A stretch of DNA of 64,000 nt from assembly GCA_016717265.1 (NCBI GenBank), contig JADKFX010000001.1, positions 1,562,501 through 1,626,500 of the forward strand, in the 5' to 3' direction. Position numbers and translations under genes: made by a program. The notes under the pieces are model-generated. The model worked only from the letters and a program-made list of their open reading frames with translations, searched no databases and was not told the DNA's origin. Every line of letters begins with the position of its first letter. Position 1 is the first letter of the stretch. Below, in pieces: positions 1 through 9,253 of this stretch. This stretch comes from Saprospiraceae bacterium (GTDB taxonomy: Bacteria; Bacteroidota; Bacteroidia; Chitinophagales; Saprospiraceae).

Positions 1-310
1 TTATATTATTTTGATCCTTTGAACCTTGCCAAAAGGAACCTAAGAATTGATACACTTTCGGTAGCCACTTTGAATTTGAATTTGCGTTTTTGATGAGAAT
101 TTTAAGGTCTGGTAATAGCGGTAAATAAAGTAATAGTATGCTAATTAGAAAGTAGGTGCCAATGACGATTACATCCCACATAATGGGTGATTGCATTCTT
201 GGATGAATTGCTAAATTGAGTAATCTTTCTGGGCGACCCATATCTACTATTATGATGAGCGATGCAAACTGTAAATCGTCAGGATAAAGTGGACTAAATA
301 TAACTAAAAA
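1..310 (-). pseudogene. NrfD/PsrC-family membrane subunit, C-terminal remnant
   Basis: Read on the minus strand, this stretch is open from about position 310 to the window edge. It shows family signatures of NrfD/PsrC quinone-interacting membrane subunits: DMGRPERLLNL, then SPIMWDVIVIGTYF, a hydrophobic segment ending LLPDL, and the tail VYQFLGSFWQGSKDQ. These match the order seen in NrfD-type subunits of molybdopterin oxidoreductase and alternative complex III-like complexes. An in-frame stop lies at 311-313, directly beside the IS3 element. The residues just before the DMGRPER motif do not look like the expected preceding helix, so the 5' part is lost or decayed. No continuation was seen beyond the far end of the IS. 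The 3' end runs off the window. Confidence 0.65.
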
Positions 311-314
311 CTAG

Positions 315-324
315 TTAGTGTTTC
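315..324 (+). repeat. IS3 left terminal inverted repeat
   Basis: TTAGTGTTTC is the exact reverse complement of GAAACACTAA at 1743-1752. It lies 25 bases upstream of the orfA start. Confidence 0.7.
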
Positions 325-348
325 CAGGATCAATTAAATTTACAAATT

Positions 349-702
349 ATGGAAACAAAGAAGAAACAAACCACAGAAAACTTCATTAAGGAGATTCGCA
401 GACGAACTAGAAGGATATTTAGTTCCGAACAAAAGATTGGAATTGTTATGGAAGCATTGAGAGCTGAGATTTCAGTAGCAGAGTTATGTCGAAAGTATTC
501 AATACATGAACCGCAATTTTACAAATGGAATAAAGAGTTCTTGGAAGCAGGAAAGAAGCGATTATCCGGCGATACGACCAGGGAAGCCACAAGTGATGAA
601 GTGTTAGAGCTTAGAAAGGAAAATCAGCGTTTAAAAGAGATGGTTGCTGATTTGGTACTTCGATATGATATTGTAAAAAAAAGCTTGTCCGTGCTGGAAT
701 AA
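349..702 (+). CDS. IS3-family transposase OrfA
   Basis: The 117-residue protein carries a helix-turn-helix of the Tnp_1 type at about residues 23-70 (FSSEQKIGIVMEALR, then VAELCRKYSIHEPQFYKW). A heptad-rich leucine-zipper-like helix follows at about 83-110, as usual for IS3 OrfA proteins, which bind the terminal repeats. The ATG at 349 lies just inside the left inverted repeat. The gene ends 20 bases before the orfB ATG and in a different frame. An A8 run near its 3' end probably lets some ribosomes shift into orfB and make the full OrfAB transposase. Confidence 0.85.
   Translation: METKKKQTTENFIKEIRRRTRRIFSSEQKIGIVMEALRAEISVAELCRKYSIHEPQFYKWNKEFLEAGKKRLSGDTTREATSDEVLELRKENQRLKEMVADLVLRYDIVKKSLSVLE
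675..683 (+). promoter_or_regulatory. Putative programmed -1 frameshift site of the IS3 element
   Basis: Eight A residues followed by G lie in orfA, read there as gtA AAA AAA AGC. A -1 slip on AAA AAA gives the frame AAG CTT GTC CGT. This frame stays open through the orfA stop and joins orfB in frame at its ATG (723). It is the classical slippery arrangement for OrfAB fusion in IS3 elements. That slippage occurs is inference. Confidence 0.55.
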
Positions 703-722
703 CCGTAAAATTCAATAAGTAT

Positions 723-1739
723 ATGAGATTTACAGCTTCGGAAAAACAAGAGTTAATCAATATCGTAGTTGGTTCCCAAATTGGGGTTAACAAAACACTT
801 CGAGAGATTGGACTTAATAAAAGTACTTTTTATAACTGGTATAAAGCTTATTCTGATCATGGTGTGGATGGATTGGCTCCCAGTAAACGTACTAACAGAA
901 GGCAATGGAACAGTATTCCACAAGAGCAAAAAAATATTGTTGTCATACTTGCATTGGAGTTTCCTCATTTATCATCCAGGGAACTTGCTTATAAACTTAC
1001 GGATGAACAACAAATATTTATATCAGAATCAAGCGTCTATAGAATTCTAAAAGAAAGAGGATTGATTCCGGCTCCTGCACATATTTTTATAACAGCAGCA
1101 GATGAATTTAGTAAAAAGACTGCATTCGTAAATCAGATGTGGCAAACAGACTTTACCTACTTTAAAATATTAGGCTGGGGTTGGTATTACTTAAGTACTG
1201 TTTTAGATGATTACAGCAGATATATTGTCCACTGGGAACTCTGCAAAGGCATGAAAGTGGAGGATGTAAAAAGGACCGTTGATAGAGCAATCATCAAAGC
1301 TAAAATTGTCACTAAACAACGACCTAAATTATTGTCTGACAATGGCTCTTGCTATATAGCTTCTGATTTAAAAAATTATTTGAAAAAATTCTATGATATA
1401 GACCAGATACATGGAAGGCCATTCCATCCTCAAACGCAAGGCAAGATTGAACGATATCATAGGACAATGAAAAACGTCGTAAAACTTGATAATTATTACT
1501 GCCCTGAGGAATTGGAAAGAGCTTTAGAAAAATTTGTGCAAACTTATAACAATGAAAGATACCATGAATCACTAGAAAATTTAACTCCTGCCGATATGTA
1601 TTTTGGTCGTGGCGACCTCATTTTAAAAGAAAGAGAAAGAATTAAACTACAATGTCTTAGGGATAGAAAAATTGAATATGAAAAATTATTTCCCATTAAA
1701 ATTAATATTTATAAACAAAAAGAATTAGCTTTGAATTAA
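723..1739 (+). CDS. IS3-family transposase OrfB (DDE integrase core)
   Basis: The 338-residue protein has an N-terminal helix-turn-helix (TLREIGLNKSTFYNWY), a second HTH-like segment at about 85-115, and an rve-type integrase core. The catalytic triad is visible: D143 in QTDFTYF, D206 in LLSDNGS and E243 in GKIERYHR, with 36 residues between the last two. The C-terminal YNNERYHESLENLTPADMY is the usual IS3 signature. The frame is open upstream of the ATG back to the A run at 675, consistent with expression as an OrfAB fusion. It is full length, with no internal stop. Confidence 0.9.
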   Translation: MRFTASEKQELINIVVGSQIGVNKTLREIGLNKSTFYNWYKAYSDHGVDGLAPSKRTNRRQWNSIPQEQKNIVVILALEFPHLSSRELAYKLTDEQQIFISESSVYRILKERGLIPAPAHIFITAADEFSKKTAFVNQMWQTDFTYFKILGWGWYYLSTVLDDYSRYIVHWELCKGMKVEDVKRTVDRAIIKAKIVTKQRPKLLSDNGSCYIASDLKNYLKKFYDIDQIHGRPFHPQTQGKIERYHRTMKNVVKLDNYYCPEELERALEKFVQTYNNERYHESLENLTPADMYFGRGDLILKERERIKLQCLRDRKIEYEKLFPIKINIYKQKELALN

Positions 1740-1742
1740 ATA

Positions 1743-1752
1743 GAAACACTAA
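1743..1752 (-). repeat. IS3 right terminal inverted repeat
   Basis: GAAACACTAA is the perfect complement of the left repeat at 315-324. It lies 3 bases after the orfB stop codon. Confidence 0.7.
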
Positions 1753-2183
1753 TTAGTGAAAAGTTCAAATTACTTTGACGACATACAATATTCTGTTTTA
1801 AAAAATTCGTTAAACTTTAGCACAAGTTTAGTCTACTCTTTAATTTAAATATATGACTCTCATCATTTCCAGAAATGAGATTTATTAGCGCATTCTGAAA
1901 TTCGCCTTGATTTCCAAATACAACAATACTTAAATAGTATGTGAGCATCTTATTTGGATCTATTGGTAAAACGCAAAGGAATTAATACTAAAAGTTGAAA
2001 CACTTCTAATGCACTTTATTTTAAATTTAATAAATAGTAAAATTAAACTACTTCACTGGTGTGCTTTACAAATACAATTATGCTTTGTGCATTATAAATG
2101 AATATGTAATTGAAAGCTTTAAGAGATGGAGTTTTAATGATTTTTTTTGTTAGATTGTAGGAATCAATCTATTATAAACAAAA
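1753..2183. other. Non-coding stretch between IS3 and tRNA-Asp
   Basis: About 430 AT-rich bases. I found no convincing reading frame, RNA or repeat on either strand. In particular, the missing 5' part of the NrfD-like gene is not recognisable here. Confidence 0.5.
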
Positions 2184-2204
2184 AAACCCCACTATGTGAG
2201 GTTT
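2184..2204 (-). terminator. Terminator of tRNA-Asp
   Basis: On the minus strand an imperfect hairpin (AAACC paired with GGTTT, plus an inner CAC/GTG) lies 5 bases after the tRNA. It is followed by a T run, seen as A residues at 2181-2186 on the plus strand. It fits a short intrinsic terminator. Confidence 0.5.
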
Positions 2205-2208
2205 CTTG

Positions 2209-2282
2209 CGGACCGGACGGGACTCGAACCCGCGACCTCCGCCGTGACAGGGCGGCATTCTAACCAACTGAACTACCGATCC
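2209..2282 (-). tRNA. tRNA-Asp (GTC)
   Basis: The 74-nt cloverleaf on the minus strand starts GGATCGGTAGTTCAGTTGG. The anticodon arm is CCGCC-CTGTCAC-GGCGG, giving anticodon GTC. The T arm reads GCGGGTTCGAGTCCCGT, and the acceptor closes with CCGGTCC plus discriminator G. The next bases are CAA, so CCA is not encoded and must be added after transcription. The sequence is very close to typical bacterial tRNA-Asp. Confidence 0.96.
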
Positions 2283-2531
2283 ATAGTTCTTTTAATTTTA
2301 TTTTTCCAAAGTTATTATAAAACTTTCTTTATGTACAAAAGGAACTTATTTTAATCAAATATGGTTTAAAACAAGCCCACTTATTAAATTGGAGCGGCAA
2401 AGTTAATAACTATCAATCTATTTTTCAAAGGATTCCCGAAGTATATTTAATACATTTTGCTGTTCTTAGGATCCGAATTATAAGGACTCATATTGAGTTA
2501 TTGGATTAATTATCAAGTATTTAGACCATTT

Positions 2532-2564
2532 TTTGAATCTGAATTTGAATTTTTTGTATCTTTC
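2532..2564 (+). promoter_or_regulatory. Candidate promoter for the first giant T9SS protein
   Basis: TTTG at 2532-2535, 21 nt, then TATCTTTC at 2557-2564, close to the Bacteroidota -33/-7 consensus. Transcription would start near 2570, upstream of the ATG at 2593 but downstream of a possible TTG start at 2533, which argues against the latter. The remaining part of the 2283-2592 gap shows nothing else I can support. Confidence 0.4.
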
Positions 2565-2592
2565 ATTAAGTTTTAAATATTATAAACTATTG

Positions 2593-5500
2593 ATGTATAA
2601 AATAACAAGGAATTTTAAAATTGATTGTAAGAAGCATATAATCAAGATTTTACAACTTGCCTTTGTGCTCTTTTCTTATGAAGTTTCGTTTTCGCAATGC
2701 GCTGGTTTAGATGCAGATGCTGGTCCTGATATGTGGCAATGTGAGCCTGGCCAATTAATTCAACTTCAAGGCTCGGTGCAAGGTAATTATACTAAGATTT
2801 ATTGGACTCCTGTTTTTGGATTAAGTGATCCCAACATCCTGGACCCTATAGTTTCGATCAAAAACCCTGGAAAATATACCTTTAAATTAACAGCAGAAGG
2901 TTTGTCCACCATAAATTTGATTGTAAACAGCGATTTTGATGCTGGAAACACTGGCTTTGTTTCAAATTATGTTTATAATACAATCAATATAACGGAAGGT
3001 GAATATTTTGTAACAGCAAATCCATCTTCATGGAATGGAGGTTTTAGTCCATGTGGTGACCATACTTCTGGAAGTGGAAATATGTTATTGTTAAATGGGT
3101 CACCGGTTGCAAATACTAACTTTTGGTGCCAAACTATTCCTACTGTTATAGGTCGTAGATATCAATTTGAATTTTGGAGCCAGTCTGTAGTTGGATCTAA
3201 TATCGCACAGCTAAATGTAAAACTTAATGGTACTTCAATTGGTACCACACAAGCAGGTGGTTTGTGTAACTGGGAGCGATTTGTGGTAAATTTTATTGCA
3301 ACCACAACGAATTCTCAACTTTGTATTAGTGAAACTACAGGAATCCGGGGTGGAAATGATTTTGCAGTAGACGATATCACACTTTATGAAACTTGCATGG
3401 ATATGGATGAAGTGATGGTTGAAATTGTCAATCTTGTTGCAAAAATTGATATCCCGATTCAAGCTAAATGTTCATCCGACCCTTTTGATCTAACAGCTCT
3501 TGGTTCATCTACTGGACCCAATATTCGTTATGTCTGGTCAACGGATGTTGGAGTGATCCTTTCTCAAAATGGACTCATAGCAAAAGCCAAAGGTTCCGGT
3601 ATTTATACCGTTAAAGTGATCTATACAAATGGGAATGTGATTTGCGAACAAGAGGCTTCAATTGAATACATTGCCCCTGAAATATTGAGTGGTACCATCG
3701 AGGTAAATGAAAAAATAAACTGTCGACAAGATAGTATATTGCTGAAAGCTACCATAGTTACTGGTAGTGGATTGTATTCGTTTAAATGGGCACCTGATAG
3801 TTTAATTTTAAGTGGTCAAAACACAGATTCTATTTTTATTAAAAAGGCTCGAAAGTATTTTGTTACAATTACGGATCAAAACTCAGGATGTAAACTTAGT
3901 TTGGACTATGATGTACTCTCAGATACTTTAAAACCACTTGCCAAAATCATTGGAGATACACTTTTAAATTGTATTACATCAAATGTTATTTTAAAATCAA
4001 GTCTAACAGATAGTTTAAAGTATAACATTCGTTGGGTGACACCGGATAAAAAAATATTGACTAATAAAAGTTCTATTTTGGATTCTGTTAGTGGAGTCTA
4101 CAAATTATTTATTTTGGATACACGCAACCATTGTCAGGATAGTGCATCTTGGAATGTTTATTTGGATACGATTCATCCTTTGATTGACCTGGGTTTGAAC
4201 CAAATCATCGACTGTTTAAATGATGGGGTTATTATAACGAATCAATTGCAGAATTCATCGCCAGAATTTTCTTATATTTGGACAATAAATAATTTTGTAT
4301 TTGCAAAAAAATCCACTTTAATAGATCAAAACATTGCAAACGCTTCAAACATTAAACTGCAAATTCTAAATGAATCGAATGGTTGTGAAGTAACAGATAG
4401 TTTGATTGTTACAGACATCAGATCGATTCCTTTTTTGGATGCAGGTAATAGTGAATTGCTCACCTGTATAAATACTTCTGTAAAATTGCAAGCACGGATT
4501 AACCTTACCGATACCTTGCAAATAGTATGGTCTACTTTATTCGGAAATATTTTATCTGGATCAAATACGCTTGAACCTATAGTGAATCAAAAGGCTTGGT
4601 ATTTTATTCATATCATGAACCCAACAAATGGCTGTGAAAATGAAGATTCAATATTTGTCGATGAAAATATTGTGCCGCCAAATGCAATGCTAGGTCCAGA
4701 TCTTAGTTTTAGCTGTATAGATAGTGTTAAAACAATAGACGCTTCAAATAGTAGTGCTGGGAATTCAATCAGGTATCTTTGGTCAAGTCTTGATGGTTCT
4801 ATTAAATCGGGCTTAGGTACAAATAAAATGGAAGCAGATAAACCAGGGAAATATCAACTTATTGTTTTAGATACCTTGAATGGGTGTAGTGATACTGCAA
4901 GCATTAACATATTTCCAGATACGAATAAGCCAATTGTTTCTGTTGCCACTCCAGATACATTAAATTGTCTTGTAACCGAAATAACGTTGCTTGGATCTGC
5001 TTTTTCCCAGAGTGGAAATCCTCTCCAATTTCATTGGACAAATAGTTTAGGGACTGGGATTCAATCTCCGGATTCATTAAGCACAAAGATTCAATTACCA
5101 GGAAGTTATTTTTTTACTGCGGTAGATAAAATAAATGGGTGCAGCACTACCGTACAAACGTTTGTTCGTATTGATACGCTAAAACCGGTCATCGATGCAG
5201 GTGTTGATCTCGTTTGGAATTGTAATACGAATCAAATCATTCTGGAAGGCTTGGTGTCTGGCAATAGGAATTCATTTGAATTTAATTGGATAACAAATGA
5301 TGGCAGCATTTTATCGAACCCTAATCAGCAAAAAGTTGCCATTAATACACCCGGCGGATATTTTTTTAAAGTATTGAATTTATGGAATGGTTGTTCTTCC
5401 TCCGATACCATATTGATTATTCCAGATTTGGTTAAACCGGTAATCAGTATACAAAAGCCGGATACCCTGAGTTGTTATAATCCAAGCATTCAAATAAATA

Positions 5501-6714
5501 CAATAGGGTCTAGCATTGGAAATCGTTTTAGTGCATTATGGACTCGTATGAATGGAACAATACCTGGAAATCCAATGGCCAACACAATCATCGTGGATCA
5601 GCCTGGATTGTATTTTTTTAGGATATTAGATACCATCAATAAATGTTTCGAGGCAGACAGTGTTTGGGTCATAGAGAATAAAATACATCCTGAAATAACG
5701 ATTCAAATACCAGATGAATTAAATTGTTCCAGAAAAACTATTGAGCTCCATTCAAGTATTCAAAATGGTGGGAATAATTTATTAATTTACTGGAGCAGTG
5801 CAACTGCTCAAATTTTGTCTTCAAATTCACAATTAATTTGTGTTGTTGATAAAGCAGCTAAATATATTTTAAAAGTTCAAAATCTTGAAAATGGGTGTAC
5901 CGACATTGATTCTATAGAAGTTTTTGAAAATCTCAATATTCCTACAGATTTTAATTACACAATACAACAACCTAAATGTTTTAATGAAAAGGGTTCAATC
6001 TTAATCAACCAAATCATAGGAGGTCAGAGTCCATTTATGTATTTTCTAGATGGAACTTTAGTAAATGGAAATGCAATCAATAATCTTTCTTCAGGCGTTC
6101 GCAATATTCGTATACTGGATGCTAACGGTTGCAGTTTTTCAAAAGATATTACGATTCAAAAACCATCCAACCCGACCGTTACCTTGCCTTCAATTATTAA
6201 AATTGATCTAGGCACTAATTACCAATTGAGGCCTGTTTTTTCTGTTCCTTTAGATTCTATTCTATGGATTGAATGGACTCCATCAGAAAAACTGTCATGT
6301 TTGGATTGTGCTGAACCAGTAGTTCTTGGTTTAGACAAAGAAACATACTATTCTGTAAATTATGCAAATAAACAAGGATGCATAGCCAGTGCTACAATTT
6401 TGATAAAAATAATACGACGAGGAATTTGGACCCCAACTGTTTTTAGTCCGAATGGTGATGCTGTAAATGATTGGTTTTATCCAACGGTAGTTGATGATAG
6501 CTATCAAAGTATCAGATTTATGACAATTTATAATCGTTGGGGGGAACAAGTTTTTAAGAATGAAAAGTTTCAACCGAATTTACCCTCTGAAGGATGGAAT
6601 GGTGAGTTTAAAGGAATAAAAATGAATCCAGGAGTTTATGTTTATGTAATGGAGGTTATTTGGAATAATGGTGAAACTCAAAAATTAGTAGGCGATATTA
6701 CCTTGGTTAGATAA
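2593..6714 (+). CDS. Giant T9SS-exported repeat protein with gliding-motility C-terminal domain
   Basis: The 1373-residue protein begins with a signal peptide ending in a hydrophobic run and SFSQ before CAGLD. The frame is open back to a TTG at 2533, but the ATG at 2593 fits the promoter and signal peptide better. After an N-terminal Cys/Trp-rich segment comes a galactose-binding-like domain of about 150 residues (LIVNSDFDAGNTGF to FAVDDITLYE). About ten divergent Ig/PKD-like modules of 75-80 residues follow, each marked by an early Cys (DTLNC-like) and a later GC. Then comes a SprB-like repeat (QPKCFNEKGSILINQIIGG), and last the CHU_C domain (TPTVFSPNGDAVNDWFYP to VGDITLVR). This domain directs export through the type IX system and surface attachment. 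It is paralogous to the two proteins at 47.2-56.0 kb. The role is probably adhesion; the ligand is unknown. Confidence 0.85.
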   Translation: MYKITRNFKIDCKKHIIKILQLAFVLFSYEVSFSQCAGLDADAGPDMWQCEPGQLIQLQGSVQGNYTKIYWTPVFGLSDPNILDPIVSIKNPGKYTFKLTAEGLSTINLIVNSDFDAGNTGFVSNYVYNTINITEGEYFVTANPSSWNGGFSPCGDHTSGSGNMLLLNGSPVANTNFWCQTIPTVIGRRYQFEFWSQSVVGSNIAQLNVKLNGTSIGTTQAGGLCNWERFVVNFIATTTNSQLCISETTGIRGGNDFAVDDITLYETCMDMDEVMVEIVNLVAKIDIPIQAKCSSDPFDLTALGSSTGPNIRYVWSTDVGVILSQNGLIAKAKGSGIYTVKVIYTNGNVICEQEASIEYIAPEILSGTIEVNEKINCRQDSILLKATIVTGSGLYSFKWAPDSLILSGQNTDSIFIKKARKYFVTITDQNSGCKLSLDYDVLSDTLKPLAKIIGDTLLNCITSNVILKSSLTDSLKYNIRWVTPDKKILTNKSSILDSVSGVYKLFILDTRNHCQDSASWNVYLDTIHPLIDLGLNQIIDCLNDGVIITNQLQNSSPEFSYIWTINNFVFAKKSTLIDQNIANASNIKLQILNESNGCEVTDSLIVTDIRSIPFLDAGNSELLTCINTSVKLQARINLTDTLQIVWSTLFGNILSGSNTLEPIVNQKAWYFIHIMNPTNGCENEDSIFVDENIVPPNAMLGPDLSFSCIDSVKTIDASNSSAGNSIRYLWSSLDGSIKSGLGTNKMEADKPGKYQLIVLDTLNGCSDTASINIFPDTNKPIVSVATPDTLNCLVTEITLLGSAFSQSGNPLQFHWTNSLGTGIQSPDSLSTKIQLPGSYFFTAVDKINGCSTTVQTFVRIDTLKPVIDAGVDLVWNCNTNQIILEGLVSGNRNSFEFNWITNDGSILSNPNQQKVAINTPGGYFFKVLNLWNGCSSSDTILIIPDLVKPVISIQKPDTLSCYNPSIQINTIGSSIGNRFSALWTRMNGTIPGNPMANTIIVDQPGLYFFRILDTINKCFEADSVWVIENKIHPEITIQIPDELNCSRKTIELHSSIQNGGNNLLIYWSSATAQILSSNSQLICVVDKAAKYILKVQNLENGCTDIDSIEVFENLNIPTDFNYTIQQPKCFNEKGSILINQIIGGQSPFMYFLDGTLVNGNAINNLSSGVRNIRILDANGCSFSKDITIQKPSNPTVTLPSIIKIDLGTNYQLRPVFSVPLDSILWIEWTPSEKLSCLDCAEPVVLGLDKETYYSVNYANKQGCIASATILIKIIRRGIWTPTVFSPNGDAVNDWFYPTVVDDSYQSIRFMTIYNRWGEQVFKNEKFQPNLPSEGWNGEFKGIKMNPGVYVYVMEVIWNNGETQKLVGDITLVR

Positions 6715-6910
6715 GTTACCAAAAACTATTGTTGAAAGCTAAGTAGGATTTTTAAAAGTAGAATTTTTTTTATGAAATACTTGTTAAGCCTTTCGCTAAA
6801 TAGAATTGCAGGTTTTTAATTGGCCATTATATCTATTAATTATTTTTTCGACTATGTTGTAAAAACAAATGAATCATCATTTAAAAATGAATTCAACATT
6901 CATAAACTAA

Positions 6911-7984
6911 TTAAATTTGATAGCAAACTGCATTTATATTCATACCCGCTCCGACAGAGGCAAAAAGCACTAAATCATTTTTTAGTAATTCATGGTTTTG
7001 AATTTTAGCTTTTCGAACCATATCAAACAAGGTAGGTACTGTTGCAACCGAACTATTACCAAAAGTATGAATACTCATCGGCATGATAAACTCTGGAATT
7101 GTATTCAGATTATATAATTTGTAAAAAGCTTTAATGATAGCCTCATCTAATTTTTCATTTGCCTGGTGAATAAATATTTTTTTTAAATCTGAAATTTGAT
7201 AACCTGTTTTATCCATACATTCTTTCATCGCTTGAGGTACTTGTTTTAAAGCATATTCATATACTTTGCGACCATTCATTTTAATAAAACGCAATCGTGG
7301 ATCAGAATTTGGAAAATAAGAGGGACCATTAAAAATATAATGAATCTCTTCTGTTGCATGGGATAAACTGGAGTGGCTTAATATGCCACCTAAATTGGAA
7401 TCTATATCCTGGTATTCTAAAATGCAAGCACCAGAGCCATCAGAAAACAACATACTATCCCGATCATATACATCTAATACTCTGCTTAATGTTTCAGTAC
7501 CAATGACTAAACATTTTTTAGCATATCCTGCTTTTAAGAAAATGTCTGCTTGAATTAATCCCTGAATCCAACCCGGACAACCAAAGATAACATCATACGG
7601 AATACATCTCTGATTCTGAATTCCAAGTTTATGTTTTATTCGCGAAGCAAGAGAAGGTACATTGTCCGTTTGAATTGTATGTTTAATGGTATTCCCATAA
7701 TTGTGTGCTACAATGATCTGATCAATTGTTTCCATATCTATATTAGAATCATCAATGGCATTTTTAGCTGCTATGGCTCCGATATCAGAAGCATTGAGAT
7801 CTTCTGAAGCATATTTTCGCTCTTCAATACCAGTGATTTGTTTAAATTTAGAAACCACTTCAACAGGGTCTGCTTCTATTCGGTTTCTATCTTCATTATA
7901 AAAATTATGCGTTGTAAAATCTCGGTTAGTTTTAATTTGTGTTGGCATATAACTACCGGTGCCTGTGATCACACTTTTATACAT
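6911..7984 (-). CDS. 3-oxoacyl-ACP synthase III-like (KASIII/FabH family) condensing enzyme
   Basis: The 357-residue protein has the thiolase fold with the FabH-type triad: C136 in IFGCPGW, H273 in FIHQAN and N310 in HTFGNSS. KASIII enzymes condense an acyl-CoA with malonyl-ACP to start fatty acid or related chains. The N-terminal half carries an insertion (about residues 25-60) relative to housekeeping FabH. The protein therefore looks like a FabH paralogue, possibly for a specialised acyl chain or a beta-ketone, rather than the essential FabH. It stands alone, convergent with the giant gene upstream and with 250 bases before the next gene, so context gives no substrate. Confidence 0.8.
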   Translation of the reverse strand: MYKSVITGTGSYMPTQIKTNRDFTTHNFYNEDRNRIEADPVEVVSKFKQITGIEERKYASEDLNASDIGAIAAKNAIDDSNIDMETIDQIIVAHNYGNTIKHTIQTDNVPSLASRIKHKLGIQNQRCIPYDVIFGCPGWIQGLIQADIFLKAGYAKKCLVIGTETLSRVLDVYDRDSMLFSDGSGACILEYQDIDSNLGGILSHSSLSHATEEIHYIFNGPSYFPNSDPRLRFIKMNGRKVYEYALKQVPQAMKECMDKTGYQISDLKKIFIHQANEKLDEAIIKAFYKLYNLNTIPEFIMPMSIHTFGNSSVATVPTLFDMVRKAKIQNHELLKNDLVLFASVGAGMNINAVCYQI

Positions 7985-8238
7985 ATTATTTTTTTAAGTA
8001 AATATCGTTTTATAACAGAAAACGCTTGTTTTTGAATAGTTCAAAAACTGTGAAAAAAATATTGGAATTTTGCATAGATCGATTAGGATGGCAAATTAAT
8101 ACTAATTTTTCTTCTGATTGCATAATTCAATTGACAATTTCAAAAATATTCTTAGCTATTTTCAGAATTATAACCATCCAATTGCTGTAACTTAAATTAT
8201 ATAGAGACTACAAATTGAAAAAAATTAATTTTTTAATA

Positions 8239-9099
8239 TTATTGTTGCACAGGAGATTGGCTTTTATATTTTTGAATTGCTTCTTTTATTTTTTCAATTC
8301 GATTTTCAGGGTCTGGATGCGTACTTAATCTTTCCGGTGTGCGATTTGGACCAGAAGCGGTTTTTAGAATTTCCATGACGCCAATCATTTCTTCCGGATT
8401 ATATCCTGCATCTAGCATTAATCGGACCCCAATATCATCTGATTGAAGTTCCTGATCCCTTCCATAAGGCATAGAGAAAAACTGATTCAACATGGCAGCA
8501 ACACTTTGACCCGTATTTGCATCGCCAGTAGCTACAACCGCAGCACCCGATAATCCTTCAAAAAACTCATTTTGGGTAATTCGCTCACCCCCATGACGTG
8601 CAATAACATGTCCAATTTCATGGCCAAAAACACCGGCAAGCTGATCTTCATTTTTCAATTTATTAAACAATGCAGCAGTAATAAATACTTGACCACCTGG
8701 TAATGCAAATGCATTTATTACTTCTTCATCTGCCAAAAGATGGAAATCATATGAATACGGAGTTTTTTGTGCTATCGTGTTTTGAACTAGTCGTTGACCT
8801 ATTCGCTTTACTAAATCCTGGCCTCTTTGATCAGCATGCAACCCACCATGTTGTTGCATCATAGCTGGGGCTGAATTTAACCCTAAAGCGATTTCTTGCT
8901 CAGGGCTGATTCCAACATGTTGATAATTACCAGTATATTCATTAAAAGATTTCGTACTGCAATATTTAAAATATGAAAAACCTGCTAATAGCAATGCCAA
9001 AATTAAGGTTCCACCGACTCTGGATCGATTCCCTCCAATGCTGGAAGAAACATTTGAATTCCCTATTCCTGTTCCCACCTGTTTGCGAAATATGCTCAT
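8239..9099 (-). CDS. M48-family zinc metalloprotease, membrane anchored
   Basis: The 286-residue protein has an N-terminal Gly/Ser-rich cytoplasmic tail and one hydrophobic segment (about 30-47), followed by a peptidase M48 domain. The zinc site is HEIGH at residues 160-164 with a third ligand at E217 in ELQSDD. The C-terminal STHPDPENRIEKI is also a family hallmark (LSTHP). It resembles the Oma1/LoiP/BepA type of periplasmic quality-control protease acting on misfolded envelope proteins. A consensus promoter lies 19-50 bases upstream, so the gene is probably transcribed alone. The exact substrate is unknown. Confidence 0.88.
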   Translation of the reverse strand: MSIFRKQVGTGIGNSNVSSSIGGNRSRVGGTLILALLLAGFSYFKYCSTKSFNEYTGNYQHVGISPEQEIALGLNSAPAMMQQHGGLHADQRGQDLVKRIGQRLVQNTIAQKTPYSYDFHLLADEEVINAFALPGGQVFITAALFNKLKNEDQLAGVFGHEIGHVIARHGGERITQNEFFEGLSGAAVVATGDANTGQSVAAMLNQFFSMPYGRDQELQSDDIGVRLMLDAGYNPEEMIGVMEILKTASGPNRTPERLSTHPDPENRIEKIKEAIQKYKSQSPVQQ

Positions 9100-9117
9100 C
9101 CTCTAATGATTTTGTAT

Positions 9118-9149
9118 CAAATTTACCAATAAAAATGCCGCTGACAAAA
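9118..9149 (-). promoter_or_regulatory. Bacteroidota-type promoter of the M48 protease gene
   Basis: On the minus strand, TTTG (9148-9145), 19 nt, then TAAATTTG (9125-9118): a full match to the -33/-7 consensus. The start of transcription would be near 9112, giving a leader of about 13 nt containing AGAGG before the ATG at 9099. Confidence 0.6.
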
Positions 9150-9253
9150 TAAAAAAAATAATTTGTCGTTATCCTGAGAATTGTAATAAATTTACAGTTC
9201 TTACTTCGCCCTATTTTCAATATTCTATTTTTAACATTATTTAATTTTACATT

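Larger units (their letters stand above)
315..1752 (+). mobile_element. IS3-family insertion sequence
   Basis: Two overlapping-type reading frames (OrfA with HTH, OrfB with a DDE integrase core) are bounded by a 10-bp perfect inverted repeat, TTAGTGTTTC at 315-324 and its complement at 1743-1752. A homopolymeric A run near the end of orfA can support -1 frameshifting, as in most IS3 elements. I could not identify a convincing target-site duplication; the exact outer ends may be a few bases inside, because IS3 ends usually begin TG. Both reading frames are intact, so the copy may be functional. Confidence 0.85.

Noticed and set aside
312..1756. Target-site duplication around the IS3 element
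   Set aside because: TAG occurs on both sides near the ends but not directly adjacent to the repeats, and shifting the ends changes the match; not supported.
2533..2592. An upstream TTG start for the first giant protein
   Set aside because: The TTG overlaps a likely -33 element and adds 20 residues before a good signal peptide; ATG at 2593 is preferred.
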